Assembly: GCA_002346475.1 (NCBI GenBank)
Contig: DDZV01000005.1
Location: 1-64,000 of the forward strand
DNA from: Acidobacteria bacterium UBA2999
GTDB lineage: Bacteria > Acidobacteriota > Vicinamibacteria > Vicinamibacterales > UBA2999
Direction: 5' to 3'
DNA: 64,000 nucleotides
Part shown: in pieces, positions 43,744 to 53,005 of the stretch
How positions within the stretch are numbered: position 1 is the first letter of the stretch
Layout: each line of letters opens with the position of its first letter
Notes under the pieces: model-generated
What the model was told of the DNA's origin: nothing
Seen by the model: the letters and a program-made list of their open reading frames with translations, nothing else
Databases searched by the model: none
Made by a program: the position numbers and the translations under genes

Positions 43744-44628
43744 CTAAAAAGCTTTTGGGTGAAGTGCACGTCCAAGTATTTCTGCGGCTTCTCCCATTCT
43801 TGGTCCAGGGACAACCAAATAATCTTCGTAGAGTTTATAAATGCGACCCGTGCTAACTGCAGGAATTGACGGTAACCGTTTCCAGATTGTCTGTTCAGTG
43901 ATGGGCTTAGTAGTGCTTCCAGTTGTTTGGTAATGTAGATCGATTACAACCTCTGGGTTACGTGAGAGCAGCATTTCAGTAGAGACTCGTACTGCTTCTT
44001 GTTTCACGTCAGCAAATATATTAGCGCCTCCAGCGACATCTAATAGGTCGTGGAGAAATCCGAGACCACCACTGGCATCCATATTACGAAGAGATCGTGG
44101 TTCATGACCTATTAGTAGCAGTGTGCGTGGCCGAGGCAGACCAGAAACTCTCGCTCGAATTGATGTTAGCTTCGATTCGAGCGCGGATGCTTGTGCTATA
44201 GCTTCAGCTTTGTGTCCTGTGAGGCTGCCAAGTTGCAAGAACACACGTCTAATATCTGCCAGATTAGTGTGGAAATAGTTAAATGTTTTAATACCAGCTC
44301 TGTGGAGTTGATCCTTTAATTCATCCTGCGATCCATAGATCACCACAAGGTCTGGACGGAGCGAGAGTATACGCTCAGTATCTGGGTCAAGCAGTGCACC
44401 TACACGTGGTAATGACAGCACTTCTTTCGGATAGTCATCAAAACTACTAACAGCGATGACTTGGTGTCCAGCACCAATAGAAAACAAAATTTCAGTTAAT
44501 GCTGGTACAAGTGAAACGATACGTTGACTAGGCATTGTTTGAGTTTTAGTGTTTCCGCCGATAATCGTAGTGCCAAGGATGGCAACAATCGCGAAGACGA
44601 CGCCTAGATTTTTTTGACGAGCAGCCAT
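43744..44628 (-). CDS. btuF: Vitamin B12 ABC transporter substrate-binding protein BtuF-like
   Basis: Periplasmic binding protein of 294 residues with an N-terminal hydrophobic export segment (NLGVVFAIVAILGTTIIGG). Fold markers: QRIVSLVPALTEILFSIGAG, VIAVSSFDDYPKEV, ILSLRPDLVVIYGSQ and GGLGFLHDLLDVAGGANIFAD. Its start overlaps the end of the permease gene by 25 bp. The riboswitch at the operon head supports a corrinoid ligand. Confidence 0.88.
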   Translation of the reverse strand: MAARQKNLGVVFAIVAILGTTIIGGNTKTQTMPSQRIVSLVPALTEILFSIGAGHQVIAVSSFDDYPKEVLSLPRVGALLDPDTERILSLRPDLVVIYGSQDELKDQLHRAGIKTFNYFHTNLADIRRVFLQLGSLTGHKAEAIAQASALESKLTSIRARVSGLPRPRTLLLIGHEPRSLRNMDASGGLGFLHDLLDVAGGANIFADVKQEAVRVSTEMLLSRNPEVVIDLHYQTTGSTTKPITEQTIWKRLPSIPAVSTGRIYKLYEDYLVVPGPRMGEAAEILGRALHPKAF

Positions 44629-45668
44629 AAGAAGAAGGGCCCTCCAATTAACGCTGTTACGATGCCAACGGGAATTTCAATAGGCGCCATGATCGTACGT
44701 GCGACAGTGTCGCAGCTAACAAGGAAAGATGCTCCAAAAAGCACGGATACTGGGAGGACGATTCTATGGTCTACGCCTACTAGTAAGCGGACTAGGTGTG
44801 GAACAACGATTCCAATGAAGCCAATTGGTCCTGCCAAGGAGACTGCAGCACTTGTAGCAAGCGAGGAACTTAAAAAAGCAAGACGTTGTACTCTTCCGAC
44901 GTTAACACCTCGACTAATAGCTGTATCGTTTCCAACACCTAGCAAATTGAGCGATGAAGGGAGAAATGCAAATATTGCAAACGCCATGACTAAAAATGGT
45001 AGAGCACCTATTACTGGTGCGTACCCTCCGGTATCAAGGTCACCCATGAGCCATCGAACTGCTCTGTACGCTTCAGTGAAGTTCGCCATATATTGAACGA
45101 AAAGAATTAGTGCTGATAGAAACGCATTTAGTGTAACGCCAGCTAAGAGTAAAACAGATGTTGAAATTGTTCGACCAGGGCGGTTAGCCAAAAAGTAGAT
45201 AATAACTATCGCGACTAGCGATCCAGCAAAGCTAGCGATAGGGATTGGAGAAAAGAATCCGATAGTAAAGGTTGCACCAAATGTGATTGCCAGAATTGCT
45301 CCGAGGGAAGCTCCAGCTGAGACACCAAGTGTAAATGGGGTGGCAAGCGGGTTTCTGAGCAATGCTTGTAACACGACACCAGCAGCTGAAAGGGCAGCAC
45401 CGACGATTGCTCCGGCGATTACTCTTGGCAGACGTGCGACGAAGAATATTTGCGCGTCAATATTTTCAGTAAATGGAATTGATCGGTCAAATGCTCGTAT
45501 GAGACTAATTTTCGTGGTTCCAATCACAGGAGCAAGTAAACAAATTACGAGAGTCATTACTCCAAATCCCACGACTGTTAGTATGAGTCGTGAGCGAATT
45601 GCTACTTGTGCACGATTCCTTAGAAGTGATTCATCTGTTCGCTTTCCAATTTTTTGAACACTGATCAC
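44604..45668 (-). CDS. btuC: FecCD/BtuC-family ABC permease
   Basis: Inner-membrane permease of 354 residues with about ten helices. Typical are ARLPRVIAGAIVGAALSAAGVVLQALLRNPLATPFTLGVSAGA, GVTLNAFLSALILF and GPIGFIGIVVPHLVRLLVG, the last being the coupling region for the ATPase. Cobalamin is favoured over iron-siderophore by the upstream riboswitch. Overlaps the ATPase gene by 4 bp and btuF by 25 bp. Confidence 0.92.
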   Translation of the reverse strand: MISVQKIGKRTDESLLRNRAQVAIRSRLILTVVGFGVMTLVICLLAPVIGTTKISLIRAFDRSIPFTENIDAQIFFVARLPRVIAGAIVGAALSAAGVVLQALLRNPLATPFTLGVSAGASLGAILAITFGATFTIGFFSPIPIASFAGSLVAIVIIYFLANRPGRTISTSVLLLAGVTLNAFLSALILFVQYMANFTEAYRAVRWLMGDLDTGGYAPVIGALPFLVMAFAIFAFLPSSLNLLGVGNDTAISRGVNVGRVQRLAFLSSSLATSAAVSLAGPIGFIGIVVPHLVRLLVGVDHRIVLPVSVLFGASFLVSCDTVARTIMAPIEIPVGIVTALIGGPFFLWLLVKKI

Positions 45669-46471
45669 AGATTAGTGTCCTTTCTGCGAAGTGGGACGAT
45701 TAATAAATCACCTGTTTCTGATTGCAACTTGACACTAGCCTCGACTCCGTAGAGCTGGCGTACCATGTCTACTGTAAGCACTTCCTGAGTTAGGCCTTGA
45801 GCTAGAATTTTCCCCCTATGCATTAAAACAAGGTTTTCACACAGCGAGGCAGCCATGTTTAGATCGTGTGTTGCTACTACAAGTGTCATGTTTCGCTCAC
45901 GGCTTAGCTTTTTAAGAAGTAGAGATATTTCAATTTGATAACCAAGATCTAGAGATGCTGTTGGTTCGTCAAGTAACAAAATATCTGGTGATTGTGTAAG
46001 GGCGCTCGCGATGATGACACGTTGTTTCTCGCCTCCAGATAAAGTCATGTAGGGGCGGTTGGCTAGATGGTCAGTACCGGTCACTGTTAGGGCGTTGTAC
46101 GCAATTTCAATATCAGCTGGACCTTCAAGAGTAAACGGTTTGAGATAGGGATGACGTCCCATCAGTGCCATCTCAAGTACGGTGTAGTCAAAAGCTGGGT
46201 GCGTTTCCTGAGGAACAATGGCAATACACTGTGCGATTTTTCGCTTTGTAATACTTGTTAGAGGTTCGTCGTCAAGTGTAACCTTTCCATTTTGCGGTCT
46301 CTGTATTCCAGCCATTAAGGTGAGCAGGGTTGTTTTCCCGCAGCCATTCGGTCCGATAAGACCAGTTAGAGAACCACTTTTTATCTTGAGCGATATGTCA
46401 CGTAACTTGAAGTTATTAGGAATCGATTTTTGTCTATACCCGAAGGAAATTTTATCGACTTGTAATAACAC
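45665..46471 (-). CDS. btuD: ABC transporter ATPase BtuD/FecE-like
   Basis: ATPase of 268 residues energising the corrinoid importer. Walker A is GPNGCGKTT at 40-48, the signature LSGGE at 144-148, Walker B LLLDEP at 165-170 and the H-loop lies in VVATHDLNMA. Overlaps the receptor gene by 20 bp and the permease gene by 4 bp, indicating one transcript from the riboswitch. Confidence 0.93.
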   Translation of the reverse strand: MLLQVDKISFGYRQKSIPNNFKLRDISLKIKSGSLTGLIGPNGCGKTTLLTLMAGIQRPQNGKVTLDDEPLTSITKRKIAQCIAIVPQETHPAFDYTVLEMALMGRHPYLKPFTLEGPADIEIAYNALTVTGTDHLANRPYMTLSGGEKQRVIIASALTQSPDILLLDEPTASLDLGYQIEISLLLKKLSRERNMTLVVATHDLNMAASLCENLVLMHRGKILAQGLTQEVLTVDMVRQLYGVEASVKLQSETGDLLIVPLRRKDTNL

Positions 46472-48737
46472 GTATTCCTACCATTGCGGTACGTCCGGGC
46501 GCTGGGAAACCAAACGCTTGTTCGTACGTTGTATTGCTTAAGTTTTCAATCCGTGCCAGAACCTGTGCCCATGGTGCTAATTGAATAGCCCCTCCGATAC
46601 TCATCGTCCTGTAGCCATTAGCCATGAATACTCCACCAAAAGTTCCTAATGAAGGTTCAATATCACGAACTTTTCCTCTAAACACAGTCTCAAAAAATCC
46701 GCTCAAACGTTGGTGGGTATAGGTCAAACTGACTGACCCTTGATTCCGTGGTCGGCGAATGAGCGCTTCTCCAACTTTGTAAGGGGGAGGGACCTCGCTA
46801 TTGGTACCGTCAATAGCAATAATTTTTGTGTTTAGCCATGTGTATGAAGTACGTAGGTTAATGCTAGCCAACGGCCTTATTCCTATCGCAAGTTCAAACC
46901 CGTTTGATCGTGCATTTGAAATATTGTCAGTGCGGAATTGGCTAGCATCTCTAAACGAGTTCCCAACGGTGACAATAAGATCGTCATAGGAATTGACGAA
47001 CATGGTTGCGTCGATACTTCCAGTACCACCAGCGAACGTTTGTTGAATACCAATATCTAAACTTCGACTACGCTCTGGTTTTAGGCCAGGATTATCTGTA
47101 AACGCAATTTCAAATGCATCTGGTGGCCGTATACCAATCCCAGTGCTAATTCGAAGTTTTGTTTGATTGCTACTTGTATTCCTGCTGAGCAGATAAGCAA
47201 GTGAGACTTTTGGATTCACGGAGATAACCGTCTCTGTGTTGAAGAATGGCCGTGGTGCGAACGGACTAGGATTTGAGACTAGCGCATCTCTGCGAATCTG
47301 CTCTACGCGGACTCCCGCTGCGATAGATAATCGATTGGTAGGCGAGACACGTAGCTCTCCAAAGTACCCTACAAGCCAGCGTTGTACAGGCACTTGCTGA
47401 AAATTGCTATCCGTAATGAAGGTGCTTCTAGCACTTTCTCTTTGGACTTCAAAACCCGTTGAAAGATCAAGAGTATTAGTTAAGACAGCATCGATTTGGC
47501 TACGAACGGATGTTCTCTTTGACTTGTTGTCAGATGTGCCAAATGGACTAGTAAACGTTGAGTCAAAGTCGATTAAGGTTAAGGCAGTTCGCTGGCGTAG
47601 CTTGTTAGTAAAAGCAGACCATGGTTGTGTCCATTGCAGCCCAAATTGGTGACGAGTATTTATGCCACGAGAGATCCGATCCACACTTGTGTACGCACCA
47701 ATAGGATTGGATCCGTATGGTCCAGGGAAGCCACGCTCAGTCCATGATAATTGTCCGGTGCCGCGTAATTCGACTCCAGACGAACTACGCCATCCAGCCC
47801 CAAAACCTAGATGTCTGGCTGTTCCATCATCATTACTAACTTGCTGTCCTGTCGAAGCTGCTAGGCCCGTGTAACCATTACTGCGCGTATCTTCTAAACG
47901 TAAGTTCAAAGACCATGGGCCAATGTTTCCGGATGCTATAGCACGTGCGCGCACGGTTCCTTGGCTCCCACCTTCAAGGAGTCCTTCAATTCTTTCTTGA
48001 GTGCTTTGACGCGAAACAATTTGAATGACACCGCCAATAGAATCAGATCCAAACAAAGCACTTTGGGGTCCACGTACAATTTCTATGCGATCAACATCAA
48101 CAACTGGAACCTGCGAAAGATCTAGGCTCCCTCCAAAAGCATTGATGCGTACTCCGTCTAGCAGTACGAGCATAAAGTCAGATTCTCCGCCACGAGTAAA
48201 GAGAGAGGTCAGGCTGTGGAGACCTCCGTTTCTAGTAATGCTTAGACCTGGTACGAATGCCAGTGCGTTATCCACAGTGCGTGACTGTCGTGCATCTAGC
48301 TCTGCACCACTGATAATCGTGATCGTTGAGGAGGCTTCAGATAACGGGAGGCCGGTCTGTGCTGCCGATACGACGAGAGATTCGCTTAGTGCAGTTATTT
48401 GAAGTTTGAGTGATAAATCACGCTTATCCTCAGCAGCAACTGTGATAGTTACTGGTTTTGCGGTAAAGCCATGCAGTACAACACGCAGTTTGTAGGTTCC
48501 TGCAGGGAGATTAGTGAGTGTGAAGTGCCCATTAGTGTCTGTGTAGGTTTCGCTGATACCAGGCTTGACGCCAGTGACCACAATTCTGACAGTTGGGACT
48601 GGGTACCCATCTGGATCGAGGACAGTCCCTCTTATTTCAGCTGCGTGAGTGGGAAGTGAAATGCTGCAGAAGAGCAAAGAAAGCACAAGTATAAGGAATA
48701 GAGTGCTTTGTTGGTTCGGAAAACCCGGCCAGGTCAT
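46452..48737 (-). CDS. btuB: TonB-dependent outer-membrane receptor, probably for cobalamin
   Basis: Outer-membrane gated channel. From ATG 48737 (ribosome site AGGGGAG just upstream) it has a signal peptide (STLFLILVLSLLFCSISLPTHA), a carboxypeptidase-regulatory-like Ig domain (EIRGTVLDPDGYPVPTVRI), a plug domain with SRTVDNALAFVPGLSI and RIEIVRGPQSALFGSDSIGG, and a 22-strand barrel to the C-terminus. The in-frame GTG at 48773 is less likely. A cobalamin riboswitch precedes it, and ABC import genes follow with overlap, so B12 or a related corrinoid is the likely cargo. Confidence 0.9.
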   Translation of the reverse strand: MTWPGFPNQQSTLFLILVLSLLFCSISLPTHAAEIRGTVLDPDGYPVPTVRIVVTGVKPGISETYTDTNGHFTLTNLPAGTYKLRVVLHGFTAKPVTITVAAEDKRDLSLKLQITALSESLVVSAAQTGLPLSEASSTITIISGAELDARQSRTVDNALAFVPGLSITRNGGLHSLTSLFTRGGESDFMLVLLDGVRINAFGGSLDLSQVPVVDVDRIEIVRGPQSALFGSDSIGGVIQIVSRQSTQERIEGLLEGGSQGTVRARAIASGNIGPWSLNLRLEDTRSNGYTGLAASTGQQVSNDDGTARHLGFGAGWRSSSGVELRGTGQLSWTERGFPGPYGSNPIGAYTSVDRISRGINTRHQFGLQWTQPWSAFTNKLRQRTALTLIDFDSTFTSPFGTSDNKSKRTSVRSQIDAVLTNTLDLSTGFEVQRESARSTFITDSNFQQVPVQRWLVGYFGELRVSPTNRLSIAAGVRVEQIRRDALVSNPSPFAPRPFFNTETVISVNPKVSLAYLLSRNTSSNQTKLRISTGIGIRPPDAFEIAFTDNPGLKPERSRSLDIGIQQTFAGGTGSIDATMFVNSYDDLIVTVGNSFRDASQFRTDNISNARSNGFELAIGIRPLASINLRTSYTWLNTKIIAIDGTNSEVPPPYKVGEALIRRPRNQGSVSLTYTHQRLSGFFETVFRGKVRDIEPSLGTFGGVFMANGYRTMSIGGAIQLAPWAQVLARIENLSNTTYEQAFGFPAPGRTAMVGIRVITSR

Positions 48738-48794
48738 TCTGTCTCCCCTTGGTGTCCAACGCACCAGACTCACGATTTTGCAGTCGTGAAAAAG

Positions 48795-49030
48795 GAATAA
48801 ACGCTAGGGCCAGGTTTCCTGACTTGCAGATTCTTACGATTTGGTTAGTCTTCCCATGTTCTACAGTGCTGGTGATAAATTTAGCAATGCTGTAGCACGG
48901 ACCATGATAGACCCGTTATACACAGTGACTTATATGACCAAGATCTTTCTGCTTACAGTGGCGGGACCGTGTGGGCATTAAACCCACTTCCCTGTTCCCT
49001 TACGGTATCAGTTGTAGCTATCAGTATAGC
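48795..49030 (-). ncRNA. Cobalamin (B12) riboswitch
   Basis: On the minus strand this leader has the adenosylcobalamin aptamer landmarks in order: GGGAACAGGGAAGTGGG, the paired GTTTAATGCCCAC arm, CCGCCACTG (plus-strand 48956-48964), and the B12 box AGTCAGGAAACCTGGCC (48808-48824). Between aptamer and receptor start lie two hairpins (TCACGA/TCGTGA at 48770-48789, then TGGTG/CACCA) just before the ribosome site, plausible for translational control. Ends are approximate. When B12 is plentiful it should shut off receptor and transporter genes. Confidence 0.92.
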
Positions 49031-49053
49031 ACGTTAAAATTTCAAGCGATTCC

Positions 49054-50178
49054 ATGATGCGGTCACGTTTAGCAGACGCTCAGTTGCTTGACATTGATAC
49101 CAAATTAAAGGCTGGTGAGCGACTCACATTTGATGATGGTGTTCGTCTATTTGAAAGTAGCGATGTGTTAGCAGTTGGGTGGCTGGCAAACCGCGAACGC
49201 GAGCGTCGACACGGTCCACGGACTTATTTTAATTACAATCTTCGTCTTGAAGCGACGAACGTTTGTGTGGCGAGTTGTCTCTTTTGTTCTTTTGCACGTC
49301 TCAAAGTAGGCGATCCTGGTTCCTATACGATGTCACTTGAAGAAGCATGGAACAAACTAGAAGCACGTGCTAATCAGCCACTCACAGAAGTGCACATTGT
49401 TAATGGACTTCATCCAGATTTACCTTTTGATTACTATACGAAGCTACTGAGTGGTTTTAAACGCATCCGTTCGGATATTCACTTGAAATGTTTTACAGCG
49501 GTAGAGATTGCTTTTTTTGCCGATCTTTATGGCATGAGTGATGAAGAGGTATTGCGTCAGTTGATAGTTGCCGGACTTGATTCCTTGCCTGGTGGTGGCG
49601 CCGAGATTTTTGCAGAACGTGTTCGACAAAAAATCTGCCACGACAAGTGTGGAACTGAGCGATATCTAGAAATCCATCGAACAGCTCATCGGTTGGGTCT
49701 TCCCTCTAATGTAACGATGTTGTATGGACATATTGAAACAGTTGGTGAGCGCGTTGATCACATGCTTCGCTGTCGCGCTTTGCAAGATGAAACGGGAGGG
49801 TTCCAAGCATTCATTCCTCTAGCATTTCATCCTGATAACAACCAGATGCGAAAACTTCCTGCGCCGAGTGCAACTGATACGCTCATGGTGCATGCAGTAG
49901 CGAGGTTGATGTTAGACAATGTGCCACATGTGAAAGCCTTCTGGATTGCCACAGGAGTAGAGGTGGCTCAAATGGCACTCTGGTTTGGTGCGGACGACCT
50001 AGATGGAACTGTACAGGAGGAGAAAATCTATCATATGGCTGGTGCTACTACACCGGAAACCATGACACCAGCAGAGATCTCACGTTTAGTGTTGGCTGCT
50101 GGCCGTCAACCACTTGAACGAGATACGTTGTACAATATTGTTAATGTTCCAGAGCCACTTGCGACTTCAGGACCTTAG
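49054..50178 (+). CDS. mqnE: Aminofutalosine synthase MqnE
   Basis: Radical-SAM enzyme of the futalosine menaquinone route, 374 residues. The cluster ligands are Cys71, Cys75 and Cys78 in CVASCLFCSF. Also visible are NLRLEATNVC, EVHIVNGLHPDLPFDYY and SLPGGGAEIF. Similar to CofH and MqnC, but the opening and the NGLHP phrase favour MqnE. Divergent from the B12 operon leader, so their promoters share the same 280-bp gap. nadA follows by 20 bp. Confidence 0.9.
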   Translation: MMRSRLADAQLLDIDTKLKAGERLTFDDGVRLFESSDVLAVGWLANRERERRHGPRTYFNYNLRLEATNVCVASCLFCSFARLKVGDPGSYTMSLEEAWNKLEARANQPLTEVHIVNGLHPDLPFDYYTKLLSGFKRIRSDIHLKCFTAVEIAFFADLYGMSDEEVLRQLIVAGLDSLPGGGAEIFAERVRQKICHDKCGTERYLEIHRTAHRLGLPSNVTMLYGHIETVGERVDHMLRCRALQDETGGFQAFIPLAFHPDNNQMRKLPAPSATDTLMVHAVARLMLDNVPHVKAFWIATGVEVAQMALWFGADDLDGTVQEEKIYHMAGATTPETMTPAEISRLVLAAGRQPLERDTLYNIVNVPEPLATSGP

Positions 50179-50198
50179 CAGTTCATAGCCTAGTAAAC

Positions 50199-51335
50199 GT
50201 GACATCATCTTTGCCACTTTTAACTGAGTTTGAGAAGGAAAGCCTGTCTGAGCGTCAGGCTCTACCTCAGGCCTATCTTGGTTTATCGGATGCTGAGATG
50301 GACACTCGTATTGCTGCTGCCAGAGCAAAACTTGGTGATAGGTTAATGATCTTAGGTCATCACTATCAGCGGGATGAGGTGATCAAGTTCGCTGATCATA
50401 CGGGTGATTCTTATAGTTTGGCTCGGCAAATTACCTACAACCCAGACGTAGACTTTATTGTATTTTGCGGCGTCCATTTTATGGCTGAAAGTGCAGATGT
50501 CCTTTGTGAGTCACATCAGCAGGTGATTCTTCCAGACCTAGCAGCTGGATGCTCAATGGCTGATATGGCAGAGCCAGATCAGCTTGAGACATGCTGGGAA
50601 GAACTTGAGCAAATGGGAGTTTCTGGGGTTGTCCCAGTGACCTACATCAACTCTGCTGCTTCGATTAAGTCATATGTGGGTGAATGGGGCGGCACGGTGT
50701 GTACGTCATCGAATGCACCTGCGACTCTTCGGTGGGCGTTCGAACGTGGCGACAAGGTACTGTTTCTTCCAGATCAACACCTCGGGCGAAATACGGCTTA
50801 CAAAATGGGTATTTCCCTTGATCAGATGGTGGTGTGGGATCCTAATGAGATTTTTGGCGGATTAAATCCTGATCAGGTTATGTCGGCAAAGATGATTCTA
50901 TGGAAGGGTCATTGCTCGGTTCATACGCGGTTTTCTACGAATCAGATCAAAAACCTCCGACAACAGCATCCAGATGTTCGTGTCATTGTACATCCAGAGG
51001 TTCCCTTTGAAGTTGTTCAGGAAGCTGATGAAAGTGGTAGTACCGAGCACATCATCCAGCAGGTTTCCAAGAGTCCGGTAGGTTCTATATGGGCTGTAGG
51101 AACGGAGATCCACCTTGTCAGTCGATTAGCTGAGCAATTAGCCCCTGAACGCACAGTGCTGTCACTTGATCAGTTTGGGTGTCTTTGTTCTACGATGTTT
51201 CGTGTATCACCTAATCATCTGCTTTGGATTCTTGAAGAACTCTTAGCCGGACGAGTTCAGAACCGTATTGCGGTACCCAAAGAACAAAAACACTGGAATA
51301 AGATAGCGCTCGATAGAATGTTGTCAATTCGGTAG
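50199..51335 (+). CDS. nadA: Quinolinate synthase NadA
   Basis: [4Fe-4S] enzyme condensing iminoaspartate and dihydroxyacetone phosphate to quinolinate for NAD synthesis. It is of the long type (378 residues), starting at GTG 50199. ILGHHYQRDEVIKFADHTGDS, Cys90 in FCGVHFMAESAD, Cys168 in TVCTSSNA and the C-terminal FGCLCSTMF supply the cluster. NadB and NadC are not nearby. Co-oriented with mqnE, 20 bp apart. Confidence 0.95.
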   Translation: MTSSLPLLTEFEKESLSERQALPQAYLGLSDAEMDTRIAAARAKLGDRLMILGHHYQRDEVIKFADHTGDSYSLARQITYNPDVDFIVFCGVHFMAESADVLCESHQQVILPDLAAGCSMADMAEPDQLETCWEELEQMGVSGVVPVTYINSAASIKSYVGEWGGTVCTSSNAPATLRWAFERGDKVLFLPDQHLGRNTAYKMGISLDQMVVWDPNEIFGGLNPDQVMSAKMILWKGHCSVHTRFSTNQIKNLRQQHPDVRVIVHPEVPFEVVQEADESGSTEHIIQQVSKSPVGSIWAVGTEIHLVSRLAEQLAPERTVLSLDQFGCLCSTMFRVSPNHLLWILEELLAGRVQNRIAVPKEQKHWNKIALDRMLSIR

Positions 51336-51451
51336 GACATAAATTTCATGAGTGTCAGTAAGCTTGTTTGTGCTTTACGAAATGCTTTCTTGCTACGGAC
51401 ACTGTTTCCCGGATACGATCGGCCGACTTTCCATGTGACAAGGAGGATTTG

Positions 51452-52081
51452 ATGGCTCTTTCAGATCTATTTACCAACGTGCAGTTGCTCTTGAGATGGG
51501 TTCACGTTTTTGCCGGCATTGTCTGGATTGGCCATCTGTATTTCTTTAATTTCGTTAACATTCCTTTTCAGGGCACGATTGGTCCAGATGTTAAAAGAGT
51601 AGTGAATCCACAGATCATGTCACGAGCTCTCTGGTGGTTTCGTTGGGGAGCGATGATTACCTTCGTAGCAGGGTTGTTATTGTTCACGCAACTTTACATG
51701 TATGACCCTGTATCCGGATTTGGACCGAGTCTCGCTTTTAGTGGAGAAGATGGTATTACAGGTCGGGCAGTCTGGATTCTTATGGGGATGGTCTTTGGCA
51801 CCATTATGTGGTTCAACGTGTGGTTTATTATTTGGCCGGCCCAGCAAAAAATTCTTCCTGCCGTAAGAGATGGTGTTGCTCCGGATCCAGCTCTCCCAAA
51901 ACGTGCAGCGATGGCATCACGCGTGAACACTTACCTTTCTGGCCCAATGCTTTTTGGGATGCTGGCGGCAAATCACTATGGCGCTGTAAATTTCCTCACT
52001 GCAGTTGTGGCAGTTGCGCTTGGATTGTTGGCAATTTGGTGGTCTTATAAATCGGCGCCTCAAGTTGGGAAGTCTGTGTAA
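51452..52081 (+). CDS. PuuD-like membrane domain protein (urate hydroxylase N-terminal family)
   Basis: Membrane protein of 209 residues with about five helices. It resembles the N-terminal membrane domain of PuuD-type urate hydroxylases (LLRWVHVFAGIVWIGHLYFFNFVN, RALWWFRWGAMITFVAGLLL, WFNVWFIIWPAQQ). The C-terminal cytochrome c domain of full PuuD is missing, so urate oxidation is doubtful. ATG 51452 is chosen for the strong AAGGAGG site at 51440-51446. Conserved histidines could bind heme. Confidence 0.68.
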   Translation: MALSDLFTNVQLLLRWVHVFAGIVWIGHLYFFNFVNIPFQGTIGPDVKRVVNPQIMSRALWWFRWGAMITFVAGLLLFTQLYMYDPVSGFGPSLAFSGEDGITGRAVWILMGMVFGTIMWFNVWFIIWPAQQKILPAVRDGVAPDPALPKRAAMASRVNTYLSGPMLFGMLAANHYGAVNFLTAVVAVALGLLAIWWSYKSAPQVGKSV

Positions 52082-52106
52082 GACGGTTTGCTTGAAGTAG
52101 GTTGGT

Positions 52107-52157
52107 ATGTGCCTGGCTGGATTGTTTCGGCAATTTAGCTAGGCACATTATTCTTTT
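52107..52157 (+). terminator. Rho-independent terminator after the PuuD-like gene
   Basis: ATGTGCCTGGCTGGATTG (52107-52124) pairs with CAATTTAGCTAGGCACAT (52131-52148), an 18-bp stem containing three G-T pairs, around a 6-base loop tttcgg. A T-rich run TATTCTTTT follows. Lies 26 bp after the stop codon. Confidence 0.75.
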
Positions 52158-52203
52158 ACAGTTGTCCTAAAGTTTCATTAAATCTGTCTGTGTCTTCTAA
52201 TCG

Positions 52204-53004
52204 ATGTCCTTCGTCCTCTACCTTTTTTTAGTGCATCTGGGTGTTGGCATTAGTCTTACTTTGCTACTTGTATCAAAAGAGGCTGGCCTAAAGTTTTTTC
52301 GCTTCAATGCAGGGGTTGCCGCGTTGCTCCTTGCGACGGCGATGGCGTTTCGTCCACCTACGGATGTCATTGGCGATACTGTGATTGGTGCAACAAGTAT
52401 CACTATGCTCGGTATTGCGCTGGCGACATTAACGATTTATTGGCTTATCGCTGGTCGTATTTTGTCACAATTGCGACCGGTCCTTCCCGTAGTAGCTACA
52501 GTGGCAGGCTTAATCGCAGTTTCACTTCACAGTCTTGTGGCTGCAACACCAGTAGTTTCTGGCGGACTCTTAACCGCAATAAGTGCATTGACTGCGGTGG
52601 CGTTACTTGGTTGCACGTGCACGGCAATGGTTCTTGGTCATTGGTATCTTGTGATTCCCTCAATGGACATTCGGCATCTACAGCGCATTGTTTTTTTACA
52701 TATCATCACATTGGGAGCGCGAATTGTTATCGTTGCCATTGCACTGATTATTGCTCTAAGCGAACCGCTCCTAACAGGGCAGTCACTTCAACAGTACGTT
52801 GTGTCAATTGATGGTGTTTTTTTATGGCAGCGTATTCTATTCGGTCTTGCTGTCCCTATGGTGTTAGCTTATTTGACTTGGGAAACCGCAAAGATTCGTT
52901 CTACGCAGTCAGCCACTGGCATTCTTTATGTTGATTTCTTTACGGTGATGGTTGGGGAGATTCTATCAGGGTATCTGTGGCTTTCAACAGGGCTGGCTGT
53001 CTAA
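52204..53004 (+). CDS. Hypothetical polytopic membrane protein
   Basis: Unrecognised protein of 266 residues with about eight helices. One helix contains a histidine-aromatic patch, VLGHWYLVIPSMDIRHL, and another CTCTAMVLGH two cysteines; these could bind heme or quinone, but no family match is claimed. It follows the terminator of the PuuD-like gene and is immediately followed by a zinc-ribbon membrane protein, with one base between them. Confidence 0.7.
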   Translation: MSFVLYLFLVHLGVGISLTLLLVSKEAGLKFFRFNAGVAALLLATAMAFRPPTDVIGDTVIGATSITMLGIALATLTIYWLIAGRILSQLRPVLPVVATVAGLIAVSLHSLVAATPVVSGGLLTAISALTAVALLGCTCTAMVLGHWYLVIPSMDIRHLQRIVFLHIITLGARIVIVAIALIIALSEPLLTGQSLQQYVVSIDGVFLWQRILFGLAVPMVLAYLTWETAKIRSTQSATGILYVDFFTVMVGEILSGYLWLSTGLAV

Positions 53005-53005
53005 T

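Noticed and set aside
44614..45657. Plus-strand frames of 160 and 124 codons opposite btuC
   Set aside because: Antisense shadows; the minus strand carries an unmistakable FecCD-type permease.
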